From assembly GCA_021799405.1 (NCBI GenBank), contig JAJZAL010000119.1:1-15349 (forward strand): DNA of 15,349 nucleotides. Direction: 5' to 3'. Of the stretch, positions 5,929 through 13,624 are shown in pieces. This DNA comes from Acidobacteriota bacterium (GTDB lineage Bacteria > Acidobacteriota > Terriglobia > Terriglobales > Acidobacteriaceae). The notes under the pieces are model-generated. The model saw nothing but the letters and a program-made list of their open reading frames with translations, did not search any database and was not told where the DNA came from. Both the position numbers and the translations under genes were made by a program. Each line of letters opens with the position of its first letter. Within the stretch, counting starts at the first letter, position 1.

Positions 5929-7662
5929 TTATTCCGTCTTTGCCAGCGTGCTGATCAGTTCGTCCCGATGGCGATTGGCCATGGCTTCAGCGCCGGCGAG
6001 AGTGCGCATCCAGACAAGCAGCGAAGGGATGGCGAGCGCGAGAAGAAGCGGAGCCGCCAGCCAAAAGTGTCCGAAGTACCAGCACAGGGTGACTGCCACC
6101 GCGCCCACTGCCACGACGGCCACCTGCACCAGCATGCTGAGCAACCCTGAAGCTCCCGCGCCGCGCTGGCGGCCGATGCGGCTCAGGTTGATGCGCCGAG
6201 GCATGGTGAGCGAAAAGAGGTTGCCGACAGCGAGGTGCAGCGGTAGCGCGAATACCAGCCACGCTACCGTGACCGCCAGCCACGCTGGATCGGGAGCGCC
6301 CAGCCGCAGGCAGGCCAGGGCGCCGGCTGCCAGCGCAACCAGGGCAAAGATAAGGGCATGGAAGAGATTCTTGGCCAGGAGCACCGTGCGGACAGGCGTT
6401 GGCGAAAGAAAGAGCAGTTGAATGCCTGAGCCTTCGGCGCCCAGGTTGTTGTAGATCATCTGTGTGAATCCGAGCAGCGCGTAGGCGATGCAGAGCGGTA
6501 CCGCCATTTGAGCCTGCCAGCTTGCATGGCCGTTGTGTATCAGGCTTGCGAGAACGATGACCATCAGCAGTGGCGCGCCGATCATGTAGAGCAGCGGCAG
6601 CGATCGCATGATCGTACGCAAATCCTTTTCGATGATGGCGCTGATGGGGCCCGACCCGCCAATCGCGAGGGAGACTTTGCTCCCTGCGCCGCTTGCTCGC
6701 TTTGCCGTTTTCTGAGCCGTGGGAGAATCGCTCATGCTTTCGCCGCGGTGTTCGGCGCGGAGGCGCACGGCAAGCAGGCATCCGGCGGCCAGAAGATACA
6801 AGCCGAGGAGCCCCACGTATGCCAGTGACTCCGCGGCGTGGCCATTGGCGGCGCGCTCGATGCTCCGGCCAGCCGCGCCCGGCGGAAACCATCTCTGCAC
6901 AGCATCCGCCTGAGCCAGCCGTTGCTGGGTAGCAACTCGCGACTCGGGAGTGAAGGGCGCGGAACGCCGGTGTTCACGCACGGCCGGATTGAGGAACTGC
7001 AGGCCGAGCACGCCCACCAGAAGCAAGACGCTTACAATCTCGCGCGTTTTGCGCTGCGCCAGCCATCGGTCAAACCAGGCAAAGATGGCGCGTGAAAGCA
7101 GGACGTTGAAGATGCCGAAGACAACCAGGACCAGCGCAACCCACGTAGAGAGATCGGGTCGGACCAGGACAATTCCAATCCAGATTCCAAAACTCGCCAA
7201 AGCGCCGAGTACGGCGGAGATATCGATCAGGCCGAAGAGAAGATGGAGTACAAAGAACGGCCGGAAGCCCAGCGGAAAGCGGAGCAGGCCAGCCAAATCG
7301 AATTGCTGCTGAAAGGAGGCCACTGCTATAGGCGTTGTCTGCCAGACGAAGAACACGGTCCACAGCAGAGCTGGCAACGCCCACAGGTGGTTGTGAGAGG
7401 TCAGGTAGTATGCGCTCGCGCCCAGGCCGGCGCCCACGCTGAGACCCATCCCGGCGTACACGAGATAATTGAGGCCGCCGGCGGCCGCCTCCAGCGCGCC
7501 GCGGGTCGAGCGCATTCCGTTGCGGAAGGCATGCCAGCGCATGGCGGTCAACGCCGCGTACTGCGCCAGCGCCAGCCGGCTGAAAATGCCGCCCGTGGCC
7601 GGGGCCCAGTGGACGGGCGTCTCGCTGCGCCCGTACCTGCCGGCGCCGCTTATGCCAGCCAT
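5929..7662 (-). CDS. ABC exporter permease (ABC-2-like)
   Basis: This 577-residue integral membrane protein has about 12 hydrophobic helices in two groups, roughly residues 64-225 and 281-552. They are separated by a hydrophilic stretch (226-280), and a second polar loop at about 303-345 contains 'GPISAIIEKDLRTIMRS', the amphipathic segment before a helix seen in many ABC-2 type permeases. It is the membrane partner of the ATPase encoded just upstream: its ATG lies 13 bases inside the ATPase gene, with AGGAG 5 bases before it, so the two are translationally coupled. There is no signal peptide; the N-terminus is expected to be cytoplasmic. The polarity of such pairs suggests export, but the substrate is unknown. 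No typical lipid, antibiotic or heme marker gene adjoins it. Confidence 0.88.
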   Translation of the reverse strand: MAGISGAGRYGRSETPVHWAPATGGIFSRLALAQYAALTAMRWHAFRNGMRSTRGALEAAAGGLNYLVYAGMGLSVGAGLGASAYYLTSHNHLWALPALLWTVFFVWQTTPIAVASFQQQFDLAGLLRFPLGFRPFFVLHLLFGLIDISAVLGALASFGIWIGIVLVRPDLSTWVALVLVVFGIFNVLLSRAIFAWFDRWLAQRKTREIVSVLLLVGVLGLQFLNPAVREHRRSAPFTPESRVATQQRLAQADAVQRWFPPGAAGRSIERAANGHAAESLAYVGLLGLYLLAAGCLLAVRLRAEHRGESMSDSPTAQKTAKRASGAGSKVSLAIGGSGPISAIIEKDLRTIMRSLPLLYMIGAPLLMVIVLASLIHNGHASWQAQMAVPLCIAYALLGFTQMIYNNLGAEGSGIQLLFLSPTPVRTVLLAKNLFHALIFALVALAAGALACLRLGAPDPAWLAVTVAWLVFALPLHLAVGNLFSLTMPRRINLSRIGRQRGAGASGLLSMLVQVAVVAVGAVAVTLCWYFGHFWLAAPLLLALAIPSLLVWMRTLAGAEAMANRHRDELISTLAKTE

Positions 7663-8447
7663 GACAGCTCCTGGGCAGGCTCCGTTCCGTTGGCTCCGAC
7701 GATCGAGAGAAAGATCTCTTCGAGCGTAAGACGCTGGCTGCTCTCGGTGCCGGGCAACGTGGAAGCCACACCCGCGCGCAATTCATCAAGGGATCCGTTG
7801 GCGACCAGGCGGCCCTGGTGAATGATGGCCACGTGGCTGCAGAGGCGCTCGACGATTTCCAGCACGTGGCTGGTGAGAAAGATCGTCGCGCCGCGCTGGA
7901 TCATGCCTTGCAGCATGGTCTTCAGCATGCCCGCGGCGATGGCGTCCACTCCCTCGAACGGCTCGTCGAGGAAGAGCACTTTGGGGCCGTGAATGACGGC
8001 GGCGGCCAGCGCCAGCTTCTTCTGCATGCCGTGCGAGAAGTCAGTGACGAGTTTGCGGCTGTCGCCGGCCAGTTGCATGAAGTCAAGCAGCTCTTCGGTC
8101 CGGCGCGCGGTGGTCTCGCGGTCCAGGCCGTACATGCGCCCCACAAAGTGCAGGTACTCGGGCGCGGTCAGCCGCCCCAGCAGAGCCATGCCTTCGGGCA
8201 CCACGCCAATCTGACGCTTGAGTTCAAGCGCGCTGGCATTCAACGGCTGGCCCAGGATCTCGATGCTTCCCGCGGTTGGTTCCAGCAGGCCGGTAAGCAT
8301 TTTGATCGTTGTGGATTTACCGGCTCCGTTTGGCCCCAGAAAACCGAAGAACTGTCCCTGCGCCACACGGAGCGTGACGTTGTTGACAGCAACCAGCTCA
8401 TCGAAGGACCGCGTGAGGCCATGCGTCTGAATCGCCGCGATTTCCAT
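7650..8447 (-). CDS. ABC transporter ATP-binding protein
   Basis: This 265-residue nucleotide-binding subunit of an ABC-2 type exporter is complete. Walker A is GPNGAGKST (38-46), a Q-loop-like segment is VVPEGMALLG (82-91), the signature is FSHGMQKK (137-144, in place of LSGGQ), Walker B is KVLFLDEP (156-163), and the H-loop His is at 194 in LTSHVLE. The frame is open for 90 further codons upstream to 8717, but the family N-terminus (IQTHGLTRSFDELVAVNNVTL) begins right after the ATG at 8447, and the upstream residues are arginine-rich and unlike any domain. The start at 8447 lacks a good Shine-Dalgarno, so a start slightly upstream (for example ATG 8531) is not excluded. It is followed by the permease with a 13-base overlap. 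Confidence 0.93.
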   Translation of the reverse strand: MEIAAIQTHGLTRSFDELVAVNNVTLRVAQGQFFGFLGPNGAGKSTTIKMLTGLLEPTAGSIEILGQPLNASALELKRQIGVVPEGMALLGRLTAPEYLHFVGRMYGLDRETTARRTEELLDFMQLAGDSRKLVTDFSHGMQKKLALAAAVIHGPKVLFLDEPFEGVDAIAAGMLKTMLQGMIQRGATIFLTSHVLEIVERLCSHVAIIHQGRLVANGSLDELRAGVASTLPGTESSQRLTLEEIFLSIVGANGTEPAQELSWLA

Positions 8448-8715
8448 GTGGGGAAAGGATAGCAAGGAAGGCAAGCGCGGCAAAGTCAGAGTTGTCGCCT
8501 TTCTGGCGATTGCGCCACGTCCTGAACTCATGTCTCGCCATTCCGATAGTTGAAACCAGAGCCTCTTGCAGCGGAAACGTGCTCTGTTAGGTCGTGGATA
8601 ATTGCAGCAGGATCGGTTGAATCCGAGCTTCAATGCCGTGTTCGCCTGACGGCAAACCGGCGCTCGACGGTTCCGCCTGAGCCTCTGATCGTCACTGCAA
8701 TACCACGGGAGAGAC
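8448..8715. other. Divergent intergenic region between ABC ATPase and cupin
   Basis: This 268-bp region should hold promoters for both directions. I see no convincing sigma-70 pair. Two small inverted repeats are visible: TCGCC-TTTCT-GGCGA around 8495-8510 and TGCCGT (8634-8639) with ACGGCA (8649-8654), the latter 61 bp before the cupin ATG. No gene is evident. Confidence 0.4.
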
Positions 8716-9147
8716 ATGATCTACGTGAAGCAATTCAGCGAAGGCGAGCCCTTCCGCTGCGCGGGCAATGAATTCGTCATGCTGCTGCCGCGCGACGAAA
8801 CCAAAGCCTGTGAGGCCGTGCTGCAGATGGTGCGGCCCGGCGGCGCCACCCCGCCGAACAGCCATGAGACCTTTATGCAGATCTACCTGATCTGGAGCGG
8901 CGAGGCGAAGATTTTCATCGGCGGGGAATCGAAGCGCGTCACGGCGCCGGCGGTTGCCTTTGTTCCTCCGCGCACCGAGCACTGGGTTGAAAATCTGCTG
9001 CCTGATCGCGAGCTGCATTACCTCTACATCAGCGTCTGGCCTGATGGCATTCCTCCGGAGGAGTTCGAGGGCGGGTGGAAGTCGGTTTATGCCGGCATCA
9101 TTGACAGTTACGTGAGCCGCGGCTATCCGGTGGATCCTGAGCGGTGA
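8716..9147 (+). CDS. Cupin domain protein
   Basis: This 143-residue single-domain beta-barrel protein has no signal peptide. Cupin motif 1 is recognisable as PGGATPPNSHETFMQIYLIW (41-60): His50 is present, but the second His of the usual HxH is Thr52 and the usual Glu is Gln55, so the metal set is atypical. Motif 2 is PPRTEHWVEN (84-93) with His89 and Asn93. Small cupins of this kind are often sugar or keto-acid isomerases, dioxygenase-like enzymes or ligand-binding helpers. GGGAGAG precedes the ATG. The next gene, an enolase-superfamily enzyme, starts 16 bases after its stop, so the two are almost certainly one transcript and act on related metabolites. Its specific reaction cannot be stated. 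Confidence 0.8.
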   Translation: MIYVKQFSEGEPFRCAGNEFVMLLPRDETKACEAVLQMVRPGGATPPNSHETFMQIYLIWSGEAKIFIGGESKRVTAPAVAFVPPRTEHWVENLLPDRELHYLYISVWPDGIPPEEFEGGWKSVYAGIIDSYVSRGYPVDPER

Positions 9148-9151
9148 GAAC

Positions 9152-9156
9152 GGGAG
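9152..9156 (+). promoter_or_regulatory. Shine-Dalgarno selecting the GTG start at 9164
   Basis: GGGAG lies only one base before the TTG at 9158 but 7 bases before the in-frame GTG at 9164. The spacing favours GTG, giving an N-terminus MKITEIAI. Confidence 0.65.
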
Positions 9157-9163
9157 ATTGCTT

Positions 9164-10270
9164 GTGAAGATTACGGAAATTGCCATCAGCGTGATTGCGA
9201 ATCCTCACTGCGAGATGGTTTCAGCAGGCGTGAAAGGCGGCAAGGCCGCGCACGATATCGTCTTCATCGAGATCAAAACCGATGAGGGCATCGAGGGCAA
9301 CGCTTTTGCCTGGGGTGGACGCAGCGGACAGGCAACCGCGCACCTGATCGGCAGCATCATTCGCCCGCTGCTGATCGGCAAGGATCCGCTCGATCGCGAG
9401 CTGCTCTGGCAGGAAGTGCGGCGCATGGACCGCTGGTGGGGATTTCTTCCCATTTACGCGCATGGCCCGGTCGATGTGGCGCTGTGGGACTTAGGCGCCA
9501 AGGCCGCCGGGCTGCCGCTCTACCGCCTGCTGGGCGCCTACCGCACGAAGTTGCCCGCCTACGCCAGCTCGCTGATTCTGCCTTCGGCCGAGGCCTTTGT
9601 TCAGCAGGCCAGGGAGTACCGCAAGCAGGGCTACCGCGCCTACAAGATTCATCCCTGGGGCGACCCGGCGCGGGATGTGGAGGCGTATCGCGCCCTGCGC
9701 TCGGAGTTGGGCGACGAGATGGTCCTGATGTCCGATCCGGTTGCGGGCTACAACCAGCAGCAGGCGCTCAGGATCGGGCGCGAACTGGAGCGGTTGAACT
9801 ACTACTGGTTTGAAGAGCCGCTCTCCGACTACGACCTCTACGGCTACCAGGAGCTGTGCCGGGCGCTGGAGATTCCCATCGCGGGTGTCGAGTCCACTCC
9901 AGGTGGACTGTTCAGCACAACGCAGTATCTGGCGCAACGCGCCGTTGATATTGTCCGTAGCGATGTTTCGTGGAAGGGCGGCGTGACGGGCCTGATGAAG
10001 ACGGCGGCGCTTTGCGAGGCCTTCGGCGTGAACTGCGAAGTGCATACGACCACCAACGCGCTGCTCGATCTGGCGAACCTGCACGTGAGCTGCGCCATTC
10101 GCAACTGCGAATACTTCGAAGTGCTCATTCCGCAGGAGCCTTTCAGCTTCGGCGTGAGGAACCCCATCCGGATTGATGACGAGGGGTACGTAAACGTGCC
10201 GCAGGTACCGGGACTAGGGGCCGAGATCGACCGCGATCTGCTGGACAATCACCTGATCTGCCGGGTATAG
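9164..10270 (+). CDS. Mandelate racemase/muconate lactonizing enzyme family protein (sugar-acid dehydratase-like)
   Basis: This 368-residue protein has the two-domain enolase-superfamily architecture: an N-terminal capping domain (1-125, with DIVFIEIKTDEGIEG and GPVDVALWDLGAKAAGLPLY) and a C-terminal TIM barrel. Such enzymes abstract the proton alpha to a carboxylate with Mg2+ stabilising the enolate; many dehydrate sugar acids. The predicted metal ligands are Asp191 (MSDPVAG), Glu217/218 (WFEEP) and Glu243 (IAGVES). The barrel bases are Lys161 in YKIH, where the usual KxK is K-I-H, and the Asp267 (RSDVSWKGG) / His294 (CEVHTTT) pair of the mandelate racemase subgroup. The start is GTG, chosen from Shine-Dalgarno spacing. 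It follows the cupin gene by 16 bp and is followed 246 bp later by an aldo/keto reductase, suggesting breakdown of a sugar acid or similar acid. Substrate unknown. Confidence 0.92.
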   Translation: MKITEIAISVIANPHCEMVSAGVKGGKAAHDIVFIEIKTDEGIEGNAFAWGGRSGQATAHLIGSIIRPLLIGKDPLDRELLWQEVRRMDRWWGFLPIYAHGPVDVALWDLGAKAAGLPLYRLLGAYRTKLPAYASSLILPSAEAFVQQAREYRKQGYRAYKIHPWGDPARDVEAYRALRSELGDEMVLMSDPVAGYNQQQALRIGRELERLNYYWFEEPLSDYDLYGYQELCRALEIPIAGVESTPGGLFSTTQYLAQRAVDIVRSDVSWKGGVTGLMKTAALCEAFGVNCEVHTTTNALLDLANLHVSCAIRNCEYFEVLIPQEPFSFGVRNPIRIDDEGYVNVPQVPGLGAEIDRDLLDNHLICRV

Positions 10271-10504
10271 ATAGTCCAGCCGGCCCATGAAACCGGTGGC
10301 TTGCGAACCCGGTGGTTACCACGCCGTCCGCAGTTGCGCTTCTTTGGATGCCGGCCGCTTGCAGGCTGACGTTATTATGAATGCAGGTCCCGGAATCGAG
10401 ACCTGGGCCCCCAGGATCGCCGATGGAAGCTACTGGCCCCTTATCCGGGGCAGCCGCCAAACCCTCAGGCGCAACGCGGCAAGACAGTTTCAATTCTCAA
10501 ACCC

Positions 10505-10511
10505 AAGGAGG
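10505..10511 (+). promoter_or_regulatory. Strong Shine-Dalgarno of the aldo/keto reductase gene
   Basis: AAGGAGG, 5 bases before the ATG at 10517, the best ribosome-binding site in the window. It fixes the start so that the protein begins with the twin-arginine signal. Confidence 0.8.
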
Positions 10512-10516
10512 ATGTT

Positions 10517-11485
10517 ATGGATCGGAGAGGCTTTCTTACGACCGGTGCACTGGCGGCAGGATGGGCGGCCGCGCCGGGATTATCCGCAGCAACGCCCGTG
10601 CCGCCCGGCCAAGGCTTCAAGCCCATCCCGAAGCGGCGGCTGGGAAAGACCGGCCAGGATCTCTCGATCATCGGCTTGGGCGGCATCGTCATTATGAACG
10701 CGGAACAGGCCGTGGCCAACAACACCGTGGCCCAGGCGCATGAGGTGGGGATCAATTACGTGGACGTAGCCCCCAGCTACGGCGACGCGCAGGAACGACT
10801 TGGGCCCGCGCTCAAACCTTACCGCAACAATTTCTTCCTGGCCTGCAAAACCGGCAAGCGCGACAAGGCTGAGGCGGCGGCTGCGCTCGATAATTCACTC
10901 AAGCTGCTTGAGACGGATCACGTGGACCTCTACCAGCATCACGCCGTCACCACCATTGAGGACGTGAATCGCATCATGGGACCGGGCGGCGCGCAGGAGG
11001 CCTTTGAAGAGGGCCGCAAGGCGGGCAAGATCCGCTATCTGGGTTTTTCCGCTCATTCAGAGGAGGCGGCGCTGGCTCTTCTCGATCACTTTGATTTTGA
11101 TACGGTGCTGTTCCCCATCAACTTCGTTCTCGCCACGAAGAGAAACTTCGGGCCGCGAGTGATCGCACGCGTGCATGAAAAAGGCGCCGGCATGCTGGCC
11201 ATCAAGGCCATGGCCAAATCGCAATGGCCCGCCGGAATGGCGAAAGGCGAAAAGCCCAATCCGAAGGAGTGGTACGAGCCCTGTTCGGTGCCGGACCAGG
11301 CCGCGCTGGCCCTGCGCTGGACGCTTTCCCAGCGCATCACCGCCGCTATTCCGCCCGGCGACGAGCGCTACTTCCCGCTGGCCATGTACGTGGCCCAGAA
11401 CTTCCAGCCCATCACCCCGGAAGAGGAGAGCCACTTGGTCGCCAGCGCCGCTGACGCCACTCCCATCTTCCCCCACCACGCGTAA
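10517..11485 (+). CDS. Tat-exported aldo/keto reductase
   Basis: This 322-residue member of the aldo/keto reductase superfamily is preceded by a twin-arginine signal: DRRGFLTTG at 2-10, a hydrophobic alanine-rich stretch, and a likely cleavage after LSAA/ATP near 25. The catalytic tetrad is visible: Asp83 (VDVAPSYGD), Tyr88, Lys111 (LACKTGK) and His142 (DLYQHH). GKIRYLGFSAHSEE and the later barrel strands fit the family. Tat export suggests folding with its nicotinamide cofactor before secretion, as for other Tat-exported oxidoreductases in acidobacteria. The C-terminal third is somewhat diverged, with an extended loop at about 235-260. It lies downstream of the enolase-superfamily gene on the same strand, and a perfect palindrome follows its stop. 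The physiological substrate is unknown; a role with the two genes upstream is inferred from position only. Confidence 0.9.
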   Translation: MDRRGFLTTGALAAGWAAAPGLSAATPVPPGQGFKPIPKRRLGKTGQDLSIIGLGGIVIMNAEQAVANNTVAQAHEVGINYVDVAPSYGDAQERLGPALKPYRNNFFLACKTGKRDKAEAAAALDNSLKLLETDHVDLYQHHAVTTIEDVNRIMGPGGAQEAFEEGRKAGKIRYLGFSAHSEEAALALLDHFDFDTVLFPINFVLATKRNFGPRVIARVHEKGAGMLAIKAMAKSQWPAGMAKGEKPNPKEWYEPCSVPDQAALALRWTLSQRITAAIPPGDERYFPLAMYVAQNFQPITPEEESHLVASAADATPIFPHHA

Positions 11486-11511
11486 GTAAAGGCAGCAGTC
11501 AGGGCAACAGC

Positions 11512-11534
11512 ACCGGCGATCAGTGATCGCCGGT
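11512..11534 (+). terminator. Perfect 23-bp palindrome after the reductase gene, probable terminator stem
   Basis: ACCGGCGATCA and TGATCGCCGGT are exact inverted repeats with one central G, beginning 27 bases after the stop codon. The stem is GC-rich at its base. The following bases (CTGATCTCCC) contain no T-run, so it may be a Rho-assisted terminator, a 3'-end stabiliser, or a protein-binding site. Confidence 0.5.
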
Positions 11535-11650
11535 CTGATCTCCCGTGGGTGCCAACCGAGGGCGAGTTTGGCCGGAGAAACCGCGCCGGGCGAAAGGCTG
11601 GATTGATTTTGCGCCAGTTACGGCTGAAGATGCCGCCGAAGCCCCGTGCT

Positions 11651-11775
11651 TTGAAAGGGCGCGGCTTCACTCGCCGCGGCGAGCTGCAAACTCAATCAGC
11701 CAGGTGCTTTGTGTCAGGGCATGACTTTAGTCGTGCCGTAAGTGCCGCAGAATGAGCGAGGGTTTTAGCCCCTGA
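11651..11775. repeat. Composite palindromic intergenic repeat, copy B
   Basis: Same orientation and module order as the copy near 5711-5860. GCTTCA is followed by the identical palindrome CTCGCCGCGGCGAG (11670-11683). A hairpin GGCATGACT/AGTCGTGCC follows (11718-11737, one G-T wobble), then GGGT-TTTA-GCCC (11760-11771). This copy lacks the about 19-bp insert inside the middle hairpin, so it is probably nearer the intact form of that module. Confidence 0.75.
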
Positions 11776-11906
11776 CGAAGTATTTCAGAGTTTCCATCCG
11801 AAATCGTGCTCTTTCCGCTGTTCATTCAGCCTCGACAAAATGCCCTCGCGTCATCCCGGTCTGGAAAAAATCAAGCGCAGGGTGCAACTTTTCAATCGCA
11901 TTTAGT

Positions 11907-11912
11907 TAGAAT
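11907..11912 (+). promoter_or_regulatory. Possible -10 box of the VWA-like gene
   Basis: TAGAAT, 46 bases before the preferred ATG at 11959. The -35 position holds only a poor match (TGCAAC), so this is tentative. Confidence 0.3.
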
Positions 11913-11958
11913 CCACTCAGGACAGTGTCTTCTCCACCTGCCCGGATCGATAAAACCT

Positions 11959-13593
11959 ATGCGATTTCTGAGGCCAGTTGTCCTCGCGACCATTGCCTGC
12001 ATCCTGCTGCCGGCAGTCTTTCTTGTTGCCCAGAATAATCGCCAGCAGCAACAGCCGCAGCCGTCCGGCCCCATTTTCCGCATCACCTCTACCTTGGTCT
12101 TCCTCGATGTCACCGTGCTCGACAAGAAGGGGCACACCATCGTCTCGGGCCTGACTAAAAATGACTTTCACATTACCGAGGGCAAGAAGCCGCAGCGTAT
12201 CTTCTCCTTTGAAGCTCCTGAAGTCCACGTGATGGGCGCCAACTCGAGCGCGGACAACCCCAACGGCAAAGCCCCGGTCAATATCCTCGTGCTCGATCTG
12301 CTCGATTCCACCTTCAACGACTTTGCTTACATCCGCTACGAAGCGCGCAGGTTCCTGATGCGCCAGCCGGCCCTGCTCCCCGCGCCTGCCGAGTTGATGG
12401 TTTTAGGCAATGACTCGCTTGAGATGCTCCAGGGCTTTACCCGCAATCGCGACGACCTTGTTCATGCGCTCGATCGTCTTCCCGCCGCGCTGCCGTTTGA
12501 AAAGATGAATAGCTGGTTTGACTGGGACCGCTTTTCCCAGTCCATTGACGCCTTACAGCAAATCTCCCTTGAAAACAAAGGCGTGCCGGGCCGCAAAAAT
12601 GTCATCTGGATCGGCCACGGCGGACCGGGCATCTATCTCGACAGCCCTGACCTCACCGGCGACGACGCTGTCGCGCTGCGCGAATTTGCGCACCAGACCA
12701 CCAATATGCTGGTCGACTCGCGTATCACTCTCTTCGTCATCTATCCCGGCCTCCATATCGCTTCTGGCCGTGGCATGACCCTTAGCAGCATGGACTCAGA
12801 GGACGATCTCGGCGACGACGACCCGTTTGAGGGCGATGTGAACTTCGGCCTTTTCGTCAACGCCACCGGCGGCAGACTCTACTTCAACCGCAACGACCTC
12901 GCGCACCTGATGAGCCGTGCTGAAGAGCTTGGCTCCGCATACTACACTCTCACCTATCAACCCACCGAAGGTGTAGAGAATGGCAAGTTCCGGCGCATTC
13001 GCGTTACGGTTGATAACCGCAACTATCACGTCGTGACCAAGGCTGGTTACTTCGCACCTGACCCCCGGATGAGGGTCAGCCCGCAAGAGCAGATGGTGGA
13101 CGACATCGTGGAGGCCGCGGACTCCTCAGTGCCCTTCACGGCCCTTCATGTCAGTATGAAATCAATGGTGCGGCACCCGGACACTCGCACGCTCGACATG
13201 ACGGTCCAGTTGCAGGACCGCAACCTGAGCTGGTACGGCGGGCCCGACGGCAAGAATCGAACACAGCTCATGCTCGCCGCCTTCAGCATCAACAACGATG
13301 GAAGGATCCTGGCATCGCGGTTTGAGCACATCGGCATCTCTACGCCTGTTCAGGATCCGTCCGCGCGTGACGCCATGGTTACGCCATTGAACATCTCCGT
13401 CCACTTTCCCCGCAAGGCCCAGCACCTCCGGGTCGTCGTCGAATGCGAAAGCGGAGGCCGTATCGGCACCGTCGATGTTACGCGCAAAGACATCCAGACG
13501 GTGCCCGCCAAACCGACGCCGGCACCTCAACTTCAGCAACGCCCTCATCGCTACCGGCCGGAATACGCGCCATCTTCACCGCCAACGCCCTGA
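11959..13593 (+). CDS. Exported VWFA-related Acidobacterial domain protein
   Basis: This 544-residue protein is of the type restricted mainly to acidobacteria (TIGR03436-like). A signal peptide spans residues 1-24, ending FLVAQ, followed by a Gln/Pro-rich linker. A beta-sandwich-like block (FRITSTLVFLDVTVLDKKG to FHITEGKKPQRIFSFE, 40-85) comes before the von Willebrand A-like domain (about 107-365). Where a MIDAS DxSxS is expected the sequence is VLDLLDSTFND (111-121), so metal binding is doubtful. An acidic stretch lies at 279-293. Residues 380-515 form a second all-beta-looking region, and the tail is Pro/Gln-rich. The ATG at 11959 is chosen over 11806 because the signal peptide begins there, despite a weak ribosome-binding site. 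It is likely envelope or secreted; function not known. It converges on malQ with 31 bp between stops. Confidence 0.88.
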   Translation: MRFLRPVVLATIACILLPAVFLVAQNNRQQQQPQPSGPIFRITSTLVFLDVTVLDKKGHTIVSGLTKNDFHITEGKKPQRIFSFEAPEVHVMGANSSADNPNGKAPVNILVLDLLDSTFNDFAYIRYEARRFLMRQPALLPAPAELMVLGNDSLEMLQGFTRNRDDLVHALDRLPAALPFEKMNSWFDWDRFSQSIDALQQISLENKGVPGRKNVIWIGHGGPGIYLDSPDLTGDDAVALREFAHQTTNMLVDSRITLFVIYPGLHIASGRGMTLSSMDSEDDLGDDDPFEGDVNFGLFVNATGGRLYFNRNDLAHLMSRAEELGSAYYTLTYQPTEGVENGKFRRIRVTVDNRNYHVVTKAGYFAPDPRMRVSPQEQMVDDIVEAADSSVPFTALHVSMKSMVRHPDTRTLDMTVQLQDRNLSWYGGPDGKNRTQLMLAAFSINNDGRILASRFEHIGISTPVQDPSARDAMVTPLNISVHFPRKAQHLRVVVECESGGRIGTVDVTRKDIQTVPAKPTPAPQLQQRPHRYRPEYAPSSPPTP

Positions 13594-13624
13594 CGCTCTT
13601 CCGGGCTGGCTTGCCGCGCTTCGT

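Larger units (their letters stand above)
11486..11958. other. 473-bp intergenic region with palindrome and repeat
   Basis: Between the reductase stop and the preferred start of the VWA-like gene lie, in order, a perfect 23-bp palindrome (11512-11534), the second copy of the composite repeat (about 11651-11775) and a possible promoter (TAGAAT, 11907-11912). An open frame extends the VWA-like gene back to 11806, but that extension precedes the signal peptide and is not thought to be translated. Confidence 0.6.

Noticed and set aside
8448..8717. 90-codon N-terminal extension of the ABC ATPase
   Set aside because: The extension is Arg/Cys-rich with no domain, and the family N-terminus starts exactly at the ATG at 8447.
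10291..10322. Direct repeat CCGGTGG twice, 16 bp apart, with GTGGTTACCAC, before the reductase gene
   Set aside because: The units are short and GC-rich and could occur by chance; no regulator gene is adjacent, so I do not call an operator.
11806..11958. 51-codon N-terminal extension of the VWA-like gene
   Set aside because: It would bury the signal peptide inside the protein. The Met directly before the hydrophobic segment is the better start.
13594..13624. GCCC/GGGC pair in and just before the gap between the VWA-like gene and malQ
   Set aside because: A four-base stem with a long loop is too weak to call.
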